A DNA stretch of 62,127 nucleotides from Caulobacteraceae bacterium (GCA_947478785.1 CANJXI010000012.1:1-62127); one strand, 5' to 3'. Numbered from the stretch's first letter, positions 1 through 8,624 are shown. Translations and numbers: made by a program. Notes: a model not told the origin generated them from the letters alone.

Positions 1-680
1 GCGATCTCCAGCGTGATCTCGCTGGAGACGGCGCCGTCCACCCGCGACAGCACGGCGCCCGCGATCTGGTTGCGCGCGGAGGTGACCAGCCCCTCGCCCT
101 TGGCCAGGACGACAAAGCTGGACTTGATCAGCGCGATGGCCGGCCGGCCGGGCGCGAGGCCGAGCGTCGCGACGCTCTCGCGGGTGACGATGGCCGTGAT
201 CTCCACCCCGCCGGCGATTGCCAGCGTCACATCGGCGTTGACCGCCCCGTCTGTGATTCGGGTCACCACACCGCGAAGGGCGTTGCGCGCGCTGGTCTTC
301 ATGCCGAGGCTCCAGAACAGGTTGCCGATATCGCCGCCCGGCGCGTCCGCCAGGCCGCGGTCCAGCCGGTCCATGACCTCGGCGAGTTCGATCTCCATCC
401 GCCGGAAAGCGGCGACCACCGTGCGCCCTGACGCGGTCAGTTCGGCGGTCCCGCCCTGCGCCCCGCCGGCTCTCGCGACCACCAGCGGAGACTCGAAGAG
501 GTTGTTCAGCGCCTGCACGGCGTCCCAGGCCGCCTTGTAGCTGAGGCCCACCTTCGCGGCGGCGGCGCGGATCGAGCCCAGTTCGCCCAGCGCCTCGAGC
601 AGCACGATGCGCTCGGCGCCGACGCGTCCGCCCTCGCCGCGGCGAAGCGACAGGGCGGCGTGGAGGGCCAGGGCGGTCAT
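1..680 (-). CDS. modE: ModE-family molybdate-responsive regulator (3' end cut by window)
   Basis: Transcriptional regulator that senses molybdate/tungstate and usually represses the mod uptake operon. The translated minus strand from the ATG at 680 has a LysR-like winged helix-turn-helix (residues about 20-90, with GLSYKAAWDAV at 45-55, typical of ModE). A first molybdate-binding TOBE domain follows (about 129-192, starting TSARNALRG), and a second repeats the motif TSARNQIAGAV from about 200. The protein runs off the window after about 226 residues, so most of the second TOBE domain is missing here. The next gene (EamA transporter) lies downstream in the other direction of reading; no mod transport genes are visible in the window. 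Confidence 0.9.
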   Translation of the reverse strand, partial: MTALALHAALSLRRGEGGRVGAERIVLLEALGELGSIRAAAAKVGLSYKAAWDAVQALNNLFESPLVVARAGGAQGGTAELTASGRTVVAAFRRMEIELAEVMDRLDRGLADAPGGDIGNLFWSLGMKTSARNALRGVVTRITDGAVNADVTLAIAGGVEITAIVTRESVATLGLAPGRPAIALIKSSFVVLAKGEGLVTSARNQIAGAVLSRVDGAVSSEITLEI

Positions 681-715
681 GCCCCCATCTAGCGCCACGC
701 CAGGACGGCTGACAA

Positions 716-1597
716 TCAGCCCAGCGCGGTCATCACCACGCCCACCGCCGCCATCGCGCCGCCGGCCCACTGGCGCGGCGACAGGCGCTCCTTGAAGAGC
801 GTGCGCCCGGCCGCCGCCGCGAACGGCCCCTCGATCACGCCCACGGCCCGGACCTGCCCGGCCGGCGCCAGCGCCAGGGCCGAGAACCAGCAGGCCGAGG
901 CCGCCGTCCCGAAAAAGCCCGCGCCGAGCGAGACCCGCCACGAGGCGGCGACCGCCCGCAGGGCTCCGGGTCGGATGGCCGCCAGCAGCAGGACCATGAC
1001 GATCGACTGCAGGGTCTGGGCGACACAGAGCGTGGCGGTGGCAGAGTAGATCGGGTGTGCGGGCTCGAGCGCGAGGCCCGCCTGGCGATAGCCGTTCAGC
1101 GCCACCGCGAAGGCGAGGCCCGAGGCCAACCCGTAGAGCGAGCCCGACGCGACGCCGCCGGCCAGGGCCCGCCTGGGCCACGACAGGATCACCAGGGCGA
1201 GCGAAGTCACCGCGATGCCGGCCCACTGGACAGGCGTCAGCCGGTCACCGAACGCGAAGAAGCCGATCAGCGCACCCAGCGGCAGCGACGACTGCTGCAT
1301 GAAGGTCGCCACCGCGAACCCGGAGCTCCGCATGGCCATCAGCAGGGCCGCGGTGGCGGCGATCTGGGTCACGCCGCCCGCCGAAACCGCGATCAGGAAA
1401 CGCAGGTTGGGCTCAGGCGCCGCTTGCGGCGTCAGCGCCGCGACCACCGCGAAAAGCGCAAGGGAGAACGGCAGGCCGAACAGGAAGCGGACCAGGGTCG
1501 CGCCCCACGGCCCGGCGTCGCCCACCAGCCCGCGCTGCAGGGCGTTGCGCGCCACCTGCAGCGGCGCAGCCGCGGCGGTGAGGATTATCCAGAGCAT
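716..1597 (-). CDS. EamA/DMT-family membrane transporter
   Basis: Inner-membrane protein of 293 residues, the usual length for a ten-helix drug/metabolite transporter with two EamA repeats. Hydrophobic segments alternate with short polar loops throughout, and the second half begins near residue 150. The substrate cannot be inferred; family members export amino acids, nucleotides or unknown metabolites. The start at 1597 gives a good first helix. It lies downstream of leuA on the same strand, separated by 151 bases that carry two G-tract hairpins, so it may be transcribed alone or by readthrough from leuA. Confidence 0.85.
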   Translation of the reverse strand: MLWIILTAAAAPLQVARNALQRGLVGDAGPWGATLVRFLFGLPFSLALFAVVAALTPQAAPEPNLRFLIAVSAGGVTQIAATAALLMAMRSSGFAVATFMQQSSLPLGALIGFFAFGDRLTPVQWAGIAVTSLALVILSWPRRALAGGVASGSLYGLASGLAFAVALNGYRQAGLALEPAHPIYSATATLCVAQTLQSIVMVLLLAAIRPGALRAVAASWRVSLGAGFFGTAASACWFSALALAPAGQVRAVGVIEGPFAAAAGRTLFKERLSPRQWAGGAMAAVGVVMTALG

Positions 1598-1656
1598 TTG
1601 AGCCTGCCTTCCCCTGGTACGGGGGACATGTCGCTAAAGGCGGAGCCGGGCGACAA

Positions 1657-1695
1657 TGGGGGAAGTGGGCGACGTGTCGTCCACGACTTCCCCCA
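1657..1695. repeat. inverted repeat with G5/C5 arms
   Basis: Arms TGGGGGAAGT (1657-1666) and ACTTCCCCCA (1686-1695) are perfectly complementary. The interior adds a further partial stem (GGGCGAC against GTCGTCC). The same core TTCCCCC/GGGGGAA recurs at 1725-1747, so this looks like a small REP-type cluster between leuA and the transporter gene. Confidence 0.6.
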
Positions 1696-1724
1696 TCGAC
1701 CCTCGACCTGTGGTCATCGGGGCT

Positions 1725-1747
1725 GGTTTCCCCCGTAGGGGGAAGCC
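1725..1747 (-). terminator. hairpin directly after leuA stop
   Basis: TTCCCCC-GTA-GGGGGAA (1728-1744, extendable to 1725-1747 with one mismatch) starts two bases beyond the leuA stop codon. It would form a very stable hairpin in the leuA transcript but is not followed by a U-run, so termination efficiency is uncertain. It may equally be one copy of the local G-tract repeat. Confidence 0.45.
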
Positions 1748-1748
1748 C

Positions 1749-3347
1749 CTAGAACCCGCTGGCGATGGACGCCGGCGCGGACTTTTCCTTGCGGGCGAGC
1801 AGGTTGTTCAGCGCGTTGACGTAGGCCTTGGCCGAGGCGGTGAGCGTGTCGGTGTCGGCCGCCTGGCCGGTGGCGATCCGGCCATCCTCCTCGAGCCGGA
1901 CGGAGACCTGCGCCTGGGCATCGGTACCCTCGGTCACCGCGTGCACCTGGAAGAGCCGCAGGATCGCCTCGTGCGGCATCACCGCGTGGATGGCGTTGAA
2001 GACCGCGTCCACCGGACCGTCGCCGGTGGCGTTGGCGGACTTCTCCTCGCCCTCGATGGTCACGGTCAGGAAGGCCTGCTGCGGCCCCTCGGTGCCGGCG
2101 ATCACCCGCAGGTGCTTGACCTGGATACGGTCCGCGCCCGAGGCCAGGGCGTCGTCCACCAGGGCGACGATGTCGTCGTCGAACACGTGCTTCTTCTTGT
2201 CGGCCAGGTCCTTGAAGCGCTGGAAGGCCTCGTTGAGCGCGTTCTGGCCCAGCTCGTAGCCAAGGGTGCGCAACTTCTCGCGGAAGCCCGCGCGCCCGGC
2301 GTGCTTGCCCATCACCAGGTTCGAGGCGCCCTGCCCCACCGTCTCCGGGCTCATGATCTCGTAGGTGCCGCGGTCCTTCAGCATCCCGTCCTGGTGGATG
2401 CCGCTCTCGTGGGCGAAGGCGTTCTTGCCGACAATCGCCTTGTTGAACTGAACCGGGAAGCCGGTGATCGCCGAGACGTAGCGGCTGGCCCGCGTGATGT
2501 GGATCGTGTCGGTGTTGGTGAAATAGGGCAGCGCGTCGCCGCGCACCTTCAACGCCATGACGATCTCTTCCAGCGCCGCGTTGCCGGCCCGCTCGCCGAT
2601 GCCATTGATGGCGACCTCCACCTGCCGCGCCCCGCCCTGGACGCCGGCCAGGCTGTTGGCGACCGCCAGGCCCAGGTCGTTGTGGCAGTGGGTGGAGAAG
2701 ATCACCGTGTCGGCGTTGTCGACGTTGGCGATCACGTCGCGGAACATGTCGGCATATTCGCTGGGATAGCTGTAGCCGACGGTGTCGGGCAGGTTGATCG
2801 TCCCGGCGCCGGCCTTGATCGCGGCGTCCACGCAGCGGCGCAGGAAGTCCTGTTCGGTGCGCGTGGCGTCCTGGGCCGACCACTCGACGTCGTCACAGAG
2901 GTTCCGCGCGTGGCTCACCGACTTGGTGATCATCTCCAGGATGTCTTCCTGGCTGGCGTGCAGGATGTGGTCGCGGTGGCTGGGGCTGGTGGACAGGAAG
3001 GTGTGGATGCGGCCGCGCTTGGCCTTCCTGATCGCCTCGGCGCAACGCTCGATGTCGGCCATGCCCGCCCGGGCCAGGCCGCAGACGATACTCTCGGTGA
3101 CGATACCCGAGATCGCCCGGACGGCTTCGAAGTCGCCGTTGGAGGCGATCGGGAAACCCGCCTCGATCACGTCGACCTTCATGTCCTCGAGGATCTTGGC
3201 CAGTTCCAGCTTCTCGTCGTGCGACATCGAGGCGCCGGGCGACTGCTCGCCGTCGCGCATGGTGGTGTCGAAGACGATGACGCGGTCGCGTTCGGATCGC
3301 GGGGCCACGGGCTCCGTTACGCCGGGCTCGGATTGGGGGGCGGTCAT
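1749..3347 (-). CDS. leuA: 2-isopropylmalate synthase
   Basis: First committed enzyme of leucine synthesis: condenses acetyl-CoA with 2-oxoisovalerate. The 532-residue protein matches bacterial LeuA type 1 in length. Seen: the HMGL-like TIM barrel signature [13 protein letters not shown] (about 26-38), the metal-binding STHCHNDLG (near 219), [14 protein letters not shown], and the C-terminal allosteric domain from about 385 to 525 that binds leucine. Start ATG at 3347. Upstream lies a 22-codon Leu-rich leader ORF (3429-3497) and a hairpin whose 3' arm reaches the purine-rich ribosome-binding region, implying leucine-dependent attenuation as well as enzyme feedback. Confidence 0.97.
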   Translation of the reverse strand: MTAPQSEPGVTEPVAPRSERDRVIVFDTTMRDGEQSPGASMSHDEKLELAKILEDMKVDVIEAGFPIASNGDFEAVRAISGIVTESIVCGLARAGMADIERCAEAIRKAKRGRIHTFLSTSPSHRDHILHASQEDILEMITKSVSHARNLCDDVEWSAQDATRTEQDFLRRCVDAAIKAGAGTINLPDTVGYSYPSEYADMFRDVIANVDNADTVIFSTHCHNDLGLAVANSLAGVQGGARQVEVAINGIGERAGNAALEEIVMALKVRGDALPYFTNTDTIHITRASRYVSAITGFPVQFNKAIVGKNAFAHESGIHQDGMLKDRGTYEIMSPETVGQGASNLVMGKHAGRAGFREKLRTLGYELGQNALNEAFQRFKDLADKKKHVFDDDIVALVDDALASGADRIQVKHLRVIAGTEGPQQAFLTVTIEGEEKSANATGDGPVDAVFNAIHAVMPHEAILRLFQVHAVTEGTDAQAQVSVRLEEDGRIATGQAADTDTLTASAKAYVNALNNLLARKEKSAPASIASGF

Positions 3348-3357
3348 GTTCTTGGTC

Positions 3358-3420
3358 TCTTCGCGGAAGTTTCATGGGGTCGGGCGAGGGAGGAAACCCC
3401 TGAACGCCCGGCCGCGAAGA
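3358..3420 (-). promoter_or_regulatory. leuA leader hairpin overlapping the ribosome-binding region
   Basis: In the leuA mRNA, TCTTCGCGG (from 3420 to 3412) can pair perfectly with CCGCGAAGA (3366 to 3358). The second arm ends in the purine stretch GAAGAGA that lies about 10 bases before the leuA ATG. An inner stem CGGGCG/CGCCCG (3381-3386 with 3405-3410) stabilises the loop. The stem starts 9 bases after the leader-peptide stop codon, so a ribosome stalled on the leader's Leu codons could alter its folding. No U-tract follows, which favours translational control, but this is inference. Confidence 0.5.
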
Positions 3421-3428
3421 CGCGCAGC

Positions 3429-3497
3429 CTAGTAAGGCGCCCAGGGGCGGCTAAGCCCCAGCGAAAGGAGAAGCAGGCTGTCGTTGCGCGTGCGCAT
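3429..3497 (-). CDS. leucine-rich leader peptide of leuA
   Basis: A 22-codon ORF from ATG at 3497 to TAG at 3429 in the leuA 5' region, reading MRTRNDSLLLLSLGLSRPWA then PY. Six of 22 codons are Leu, four of them consecutive (CTG CTT CTC CTT), followed closely by two more. A GAGG element lies 8 bases before the ATG. The architecture (short ORF, clustered codons of the pathway product, hairpins downstream, biosynthetic gene following) is that of a ribosome-mediated attenuator. I do not know an assigned symbol in this genus, so none is given. Confidence 0.75.
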   Translation of the reverse strand: MRTRNDSLLLLSLGLSRPWAPY

Positions 3498-3555
3498 GCC
3501 GCCAGCCTCTAGCGAAACGGGGCCCTTGTCGCAAGCATCTTGCGCCATGGCCCCC

Positions 3556-4698
3556 TCACGCCGCCTGGCCGAAGCTCAGGAATTCGTAGCGGGCCAGGTG
3601 GTGGTCCACCGAGCCGAAGGCGCTCTCGATCATGGTGGCGCGCTTGAAATAATGGCCGATGGCCATCTCGTCGGTCATGCCCATGCCGCCGTGCAGCTGG
3701 ATGGCGTTCTGGCCCACGAACCGGCAGGCCTTGCCGATCTGCACCTTGGCGGCGGAGGCGGCCTTGGCGCGCTCGGCCTCGTCGGTGACCTTGATGGTCG
3801 CCATGTAGGTCATCGAGACCGACTGCTCGAGCTGGATGAACATGTCGACCATCCGGTGTTGCAGCACCTGGAAGGCGCTGATCGGCTGGCCGAACTGCTT
3901 GCGCTGCCGGGTGTATTCGACCGTGCCCTCCTGCAGCTTGCGCAGCACCCCACAGGCCTCCGCGCAGGTCGCCACGATCGCCTCGTCGACCACCTTCTCG
4001 ATCAGCGGCAGGGCGTGGTTCTCGGGCCCGACCAGGGCCTCTTCGCCGACCCGCACGTTCTCCAGATGGACCTCGGAGGCGCGGAAGCCGTCCACCGTCG
4101 GATAGTCGCGCGTGGTCACGCCGGCCGCGCCCCTCGGCACGATGAAGACGCTGATCCCGACCGCGTCGCGCTGGCCCCCATCGGTCCGGGCGGTCACGAT
4201 CAGGTGGGTCGCGTAGGGCGCGCCGACAACCACCGCCTTGTGGCCGTTCAGCACATATGACCCGCTGTCCTTTCGGGCGGTGGTCTTGATGTCGGCGAGG
4301 CTGTAGCGCGCCTGCGGCTCGGCGTGGGCGAAGGCGAAGATCGCCTCGCCGGCGATGATCTTGCCGATCAGCGCCGCGGCGTCCGGATGGCCGGAGTGCT
4401 TCAGGAACCCCCCGCCGATCACGACGGTCCCCAGATAGGGCTCGACGACCAGCGCCCTGCCCATCTCCTCCATGACGATCATGGACTCCACAGGCCCCCC
4501 GCCCAGCCCGCCCAGGTCTTCGGCGAACGGCGCGCCCAGGATGCCCAGTTCCTCGGCGAAGGCCTTCCAGACATCGGGACGCCAGCCCGGCTCGCTGGCC
4601 AGGGCCGCGCGCCGCTGGTCGAAGGCGTAGTGGTCGGCCAGGTAGCTGGCGACCGTGTCACGCAGCATCGACTGTTCTTCGGTGAAGCTGAAGTCCAA
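3556..4698 (-). CDS. acyl-CoA dehydrogenase, PimD-like small subunit
   Basis: Flavoprotein subunit of 380 residues resembling the small subunit (PimD/ChsE-type) of heterotetrameric acyl-CoA dehydrogenases, which desaturate medium-chain or dicarboxylic acyl-CoAs. The N-terminal helical domain begins DFSFTEEQSMLRDTV; the C-terminal domain has [20 protein letters not shown] (about 270-290) and LHGGMGMTDEMAIGHYFKR. The C terminus has IESAFGSVDHH where ordinary family members carry the EGT motif. The start is TTG at 4698, supported by GGAG seven bases upstream. It lies 42 bases after its probable partner (4741-5943) on the same strand. The substrate is unknown; pimeloyl-CoA or a ring side chain are candidates. 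Confidence 0.85.
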   Translation of the reverse strand: MDFSFTEEQSMLRDTVASYLADHYAFDQRRAALASEPGWRPDVWKAFAEELGILGAPFAEDLGGLGGGPVESMIVMEEMGRALVVEPYLGTVVIGGGFLKHSGHPDAAALIGKIIAGEAIFAFAHAEPQARYSLADIKTTARKDSGSYVLNGHKAVVVGAPYATHLIVTARTDGGQRDAVGISVFIVPRGAAGVTTRDYPTVDGFRASEVHLENVRVGEEALVGPENHALPLIEKVVDEAIVATCAEACGVLRKLQEGTVEYTRQRKQFGQPISAFQVLQHRMVDMFIQLEQSVSMTYMATIKVTDEAERAKAASAAKVQIGKACRFVGQNAIQLHGGMGMTDEMAIGHYFKRATMIESAFGSVDHHLARYEFLSFGQAA

Positions 4699-4740
4699 GG
4701 GCCTACTCCGAGCCTGGGCGGGGACGGGCGAAAATTGCGG

Positions 4741-5943
4741 TCACAGCCCCAGCACCATCTTGGCGATGATGTTGCGCTGGATCTCGTTGGAGCCGCCATA
4801 GATCGAGGTCTTGCGGCCGTTGAACATCTGGCCGGCCACGCCCGCCGCATAGTCCGGACCGATCTGGGCGTTGTGGCCGAGGTCGCGCAGGAAGGGCGCG
4901 CCGTAGACGCCGACCGCCTCCAGCACCAGTTCCTGCAGGCGCTGCTGGATCTCGGTGCCCTTGATCTTCAGGATCGAGGTCTCCGGCCCCGGGCCCTTGC
5001 CGCTGGATTCGTCGGCCAGCGTCCGCAGTTCGGTGAATTCGAGCGCCGTGAGGTCGATCTCGAGCTCGGCCACCTTGCGGCGGAAGAAGGCGTCGCCCAG
5101 CAGGCTGCCGCCTGAGTCCGACCGCTCGGTCCGGGCGATCTCCCGCAGCTTGCCCAGGGCCTGCTTCGAGCGCGCCACCCCGGCGATGCCCGAGCGCTCG
5201 TGGGCCAGCAGCGCCTTGGCGCAGGTCCAGCCCTGGTTCTCATGGAAGATGCGGTTCTCGACGGGGACCTTCACATTGTCGAGGAAGACATCGTTCACCT
5301 CGTGCCCGCCTTCGAGCGTGATGATCGGGCGCACGGTGATCCCCGGGGTCTTCATGTCGATCAGCAGGAAGGAGATGCCGGCCTGCGGCTTGGCGTCCGG
5401 ATCGGTGCGGACCAGGAAGAAGCCCCAGTCGGCGAACTGCGCCAGCGTGGTCCAGGTCTTCTGGCCGTTGACCAGGTAATATTCAGCGCCATCGTCGCCC
5501 TTGATCCGCTCGGCGCGGGTCTTGAGGCTGGCCAGGTCCGAGCCCGCGCCCGGCTCAGAGTAGCCCTGGCACCACCAGACATCGCCGTAGTAGATTCCCG
5601 GCAGGAAGCGCTGCTTCTGTTCCTCGGTGCCGAAGGTGTAGAGCACCGGCGCCAGCATCGCGACGCCGAACGGCAGGATCCGCTGGGCGTCGGCGCGAGC
5701 CAGTTCCTCGGACCAGATGTACTTCTGCGTGGGCGTCCAGTCGGTGCCGCCCAGCTCGCGGGGCCACGACGGCGCGATCCACCCCTTCCTGGCCAGCACC
5801 TTGTGCCAGGCGAGGTAGTCCGCCTTGGCCAGCGGCTCGCCCGCGGCCTCCTTGGCCCGCAATTCGGCGGGGTAGTTGCCCTCGATGAACGCCCGGACCT
5901 CGGCCCGGAAGGCGTTCTCCTCAGCCGAGAAATCGAGGTTCAT
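4741..5943 (-). CDS. acyl-CoA dehydrogenase, PimC-like large subunit
   Basis: 400-residue acyl-CoA dehydrogenase of the PimC (pimeloyl-CoA dehydrogenase large subunit) type. Seen: [35 protein letters not shown] (FAD/substrate contact region), NGQKTWTT and the family C terminus. The usual catalytic glutamate of IYEG is glycine here (IYGGSNEIQ, residue 383), as expected in alpha2beta2 enzymes where the two subunits share an active site. Start ATG at 5943 fits the family N terminus (MNLDFSAEENAFRAEVR); an upstream in-frame ATG would add an unrelated 62 residues. A palindrome ACCGT-N7-ACGGT lies 14 bases upstream of the start codon. Confidence 0.88.
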   Translation of the reverse strand: MNLDFSAEENAFRAEVRAFIEGNYPAELRAKEAAGEPLAKADYLAWHKVLARKGWIAPSWPRELGGTDWTPTQKYIWSEELARADAQRILPFGVAMLAPVLYTFGTEEQKQRFLPGIYYGDVWWCQGYSEPGAGSDLASLKTRAERIKGDDGAEYYLVNGQKTWTTLAQFADWGFFLVRTDPDAKPQAGISFLLIDMKTPGITVRPIITLEGGHEVNDVFLDNVKVPVENRIFHENQGWTCAKALLAHERSGIAGVARSKQALGKLREIARTERSDSGGSLLGDAFFRRKVAELEIDLTALEFTELRTLADESSGKGPGPETSILKIKGTEIQQRLQELVLEAVGVYGAPFLRDLGHNAQIGPDYAAGVAGQMFNGRKTSIYGGSNEIQRNIIAKMVLGL

Positions 5944-5956
5944 GAGCGCTCCTCCG

Positions 5957-5973
5957 ACCGTTTGCTTTACGGT
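5957..5973. promoter_or_regulatory. candidate operator ACCGT-N7-ACGGT
   Basis: Perfect 5-base inverted arms (5957-5961 and 5969-5973) sit between a TATACA-like -10 element and the start codon of the PimC-like gene at 5943. Position and symmetry suggest a TetR-type repressor site controlling the acyl-CoA dehydrogenase pair. Confidence 0.4.
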
Positions 5974-6140
5974 GTATAGGTCTGCCGGCCACAGTAGTCG
6001 CGGGCCGGGAGCTTGGAAAGCCAACGCTGACGGCCGCGCACGGGGAATCCGGGCGCCCGGCCATCCTCGCGAACCGAGCGCCGATCCAGCCGTTTCCCAG
6101 GCCTTGCCCCCATCGCAGAAACCGGCCACGCCTCGCGCCC

Positions 6141-6884
6141 ATGCCCCGCATCGTCACCTACAACGTCCACCGCTGCGTCGGGAACGACCGGAAGCTGGAC
6201 GTGGCGCGCATCGCCGACGTGCTGGCCAGGCTCGAGCCCGACATCGTGGCGCTGCAGGAACTCGACGTCGGCCGCGCGCGCACCGGCGGCGTCGACCAGG
6301 CCCACGAGATCGCCGACCAGCTCAATATGGTCTCCCACTTCCACGCGGCGCTGAAGGTGGAGGAAGAACTCTACGGCGATGCGATCCTCACGGCCCTGCC
6401 AGAGCGGCTGATCCAGGTGGGCCCCCTGCCCGGCCATCCCCTGACCACGGCGCTGGAGCCCCGCGGCGCGCTCTGGATCGAGGCGGATGTGGGCGAGCAA
6501 CGCCTGCAGGTGATCAACACCCACCTGGGCCTGGTGCCCCGCGAGCAACAGATGCAGGCCGAGGTGCTGGCCGGGCCGTCCTGGCTGGGCCATGCCCGGT
6601 GCGTCGGGCCGAAGATCCTGCTGGGCGACTTCAACGCGACCGGGACCTCGATCGTCTATCGCACCCTGTCGGCGAGGCTGGAGCCGGCCCGGCGGCTGTC
6701 GCCGAAGCGCTCGCCCACCGCGACCTTCCCCTCGCAGTTGCCGGTGCTGCGGATCGACCACCTCTTCGTCAGCCCCGAGATCCGGGTCGTCGACGTCTTC
6801 GCACCCTATGACCTGCTCACCCGCGTGGCGTCCGACCACTTGCCGCTGGTGATGGATTTCGAGGTGGGCCCGCCGCGCCCCTAG
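6141..6884 (+). CDS. endonuclease/exonuclease/phosphatase family protein
   Basis: 247-residue metal-dependent phosphoesterase fold. Seen in order: TYNVHRCVG with N8 (6-14), ALQELD with catalytic Glu (36-41), INTHLGLVPREQ (about 124-136), LLGDFNA (about 159-165) and the terminal SDHLPLVMDFE (about 233-243) carrying the catalytic Asp-His. Members cleave nucleic acids or remove phosphate from lipids; the specificity is not readable. No signal peptide, so cytoplasmic. Its TAG stop codon overlaps the start of the intergenic repeat 6883-6997. It is convergent with a phospholipase D gene, with which such proteins are often clustered. Confidence 0.85.
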   Translation: MPRIVTYNVHRCVGNDRKLDVARIADVLARLEPDIVALQELDVGRARTGGVDQAHEIADQLNMVSHFHAALKVEEELYGDAILTALPERLIQVGPLPGHPLTTALEPRGALWIEADVGEQRLQVINTHLGLVPREQQMQAEVLAGPSWLGHARCVGPKILLGDFNATGTSIVYRTLSARLEPARRLSPKRSPTATFPSQLPVLRIDHLFVSPEIRVVDVFAPYDLLTRVASDHLPLVMDFEVGPPRP

Positions 6885-6997
6885 AGCGCGTCAGGGTGAA
6901 GTGGATACCGGTTCACCCGTCCGACGCGCTCTAAACATTTGAAGATCGACCCTTTTCATCCGGTTCAAGTGATTCCACTTGAACCGGAAAGGGTCTA
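6883..6997. repeat. double-hairpin intergenic repeat
   Basis: Two perfect nested inverted repeats fill the whole gap between convergent genes. The first pairs AGAGCGCGTC (6883-6892) with GACGCGCTCT (6923-6932), plus an inner GGGTGAA/TTCACCC. The second pairs GACCCTTTT...CCGGTTCAAGTG with CACTTGAACCGG...AGGGTC (6948-6995). The TAG stop codons of both neighbours are supplied by its edges. This matches the style of common alphaproteobacterial intergenic repeats and could end transcription in both directions. Confidence 0.8.
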
Positions 6998-8482
6998 GAC
7001 GGCGCCCAGGCCTGTGATTTTCTGCGCCGCGGCGGCCTGGGCGATAGCCCGAGCCTCCTGGAACAGGTTCTCGCGTCGGCTGCCGAGGCGCCAGGAGTCC
7101 TTGACGTCGGACGGGTCGCAGATGTGGTAGGCCGAGACGAATTCGCTGAACGCGGTTTTCTGCGCCGGTTCGATGGGCAGCAGGCGCCCCTCGCGGTTCA
7201 GCGCGTCGATCGCCGGCGCCAGTCCGCCGAAATCGGCGCGGGCGCGGGCCACTGCGTCGCCGGTGTAGCCCATGTAATGGCCGACCAGGCGGTCCCGGAA
7301 CGCCCCGATCGAGAGTTTCGCCTGTTCCTCGTCGCACTCGATGACCAGTTCGACCTCGGTGTCGAAGCCGCCGGAACGGTTGTTGAGGTTGGCTGAGCCG
7401 ACGCGCGCGATCCGGTCGTCGAAGACGCTGGTCTTGGAGTGGACGATGATGTGCTCGCCGCCGGGCGTGGTTGGGAAGAAGGCTCGGAAACGGCCGAAGA
7501 TGTCGGCGGCGCGCAATCGCCAGATCATCGAGCCGCGGGCCCGGTCCATGGTCGCCCGGTCGAACCAGCTGGGCGCCTCGCCCGTCGATATCAGCACGAC
7601 TTCCGGCCCGTCCGGCTCGGCGAGCCTGGCGGCCAGCGCCTCGGTCACCAGCGGGGACGTGAAATACTGGTTCTCCATGTAGATCACCTGCTTGGCCTCG
7701 GCGATGCAGGCGAGCGTCAACCGGCGCCACTCGTCCACGAGGGGGCGCTTCTTCCAGGCCGGCTCGGTCCGCGCGATGGCGATATCGACCTTGGTGAGCG
7801 CCGCCGGAACATGCTCGGGCCAAGGGTCCCCGCCGGCATCCTCGGGCTGCGGCAGGCTCTCCTTGGTCGCCCGGCGCCAGCGCTCCCGGAAGAGATCGCC
7901 GAAGGCCTGCGCCGCGTCCCCATCGACCATGGCCATCACCTCGTGGCGCGCGGCGTGGCACTCCTACTTGGGCATGATGCGGCGCGGGTCGTCGTCCATG
8001 TGGCTTGGGGTGTCCCAGCGGTCCACCGCGATGTCGCCACCGCCGCAGAACGCCAGCCGGTCGTCGATGATCAGCACCTTCTGGTGGTGGCAGGCGCCGA
8101 AGGGAACCTGATCGTCCAGCTTGAACTTGACCGGCGTTCCCTTGAAGTAGCCTCGCGAGCGGTGGGGAAAGAACTCCTGGGTGGCGGCGATGGGAAACGC
8201 CGAGCGCCAGATCAGCAGGCGGACGTCCAGTTCCGGCTTGGCGCAGGCGAGTTCGACCAGGATGCGGCCGACCTCGTCGGGATCATCGGGGCCGTCGTAG
8301 CCGTCCGGGAACAGCCGGGTGCGCGGATCGAACCCCCAGCCCAGCAGGTGGATCGAGCGCTTGGCCTTGATCATGGCGTCGAAGGCGGCCGTGAAATAGG
8401 CCTCGGTGTCGATCAGGAACGCGGCGCGGTCCGCCCGCGCGGTTCGCCAGCAGGTCTCGCCGGGTCTCAGCACCGAGGTCAA
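6995..8482 (-). pseudogene. phospholipase D-family protein split by an in-frame amber codon
   Basis: Two collinear, same-frame pieces form one phospholipase D/cardiolipin synthase-like protein of about 495 codons. Residues 1-172 (TTG start at 8482) carry the first HKD motif, HQKVLIID. After TAG at 7964-7966 the frame continues through ARHEVMAMVDGDAAQAFGD to the second HKD motif, HSKTSVFD, with GSANLNNRSGGFD. Both HKD motifs are needed for one active site, so the stop should abolish activity unless it is read through, the halves reassociate (the second could restart at GTG 7939), or it is a sequencing error. No frameshift is required to join the pieces. Confidence 0.8.
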
Positions 8483-8585
8483 TTGTCAGGGATCCTTGCA
8501 CCTAGCGTCCCGTGGCGGACTCCGACGAACCCAGCACGCTAGGCAGAAGTCCCACGGTCAAGGTGTGGTTCCCGCTTCCGATCGC

Positions 8586-8624
8586 AAGAAAAAAGCGCGC
8601 CGGCATCGTCGGTGGCGGCGCGCT
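8586..8624 (-). terminator. rho-independent terminator of the small secreted-protein gene
   Basis: On the minus strand, AGCGCGCCG (8624-8616) and CGGCGCGCT (8602-8594) form a perfect 9-base stem with a 13-base loop, followed by a T-rich tail (TTTTTCTTG). It lies 23 bases beyond the stop codon of the 8647-8982 gene. This is the clearest intrinsic terminator in the window. Confidence 0.85.

Noticed and set aside
3365..3375. An ATG just upstream of leuA (reading [11 protein letters not shown]) as a leader peptide
   Set aside because: It runs on for 160 codons out of frame inside leuA and has no Leu-codon cluster; the ORF at 3429-3497 fits far better.
8586..8624. An SRP-like or other small RNA at the strong hairpin
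   Set aside because: The structure is a simple stem followed by a T-rich tail directly after a gene's stop codon, which is a terminator.
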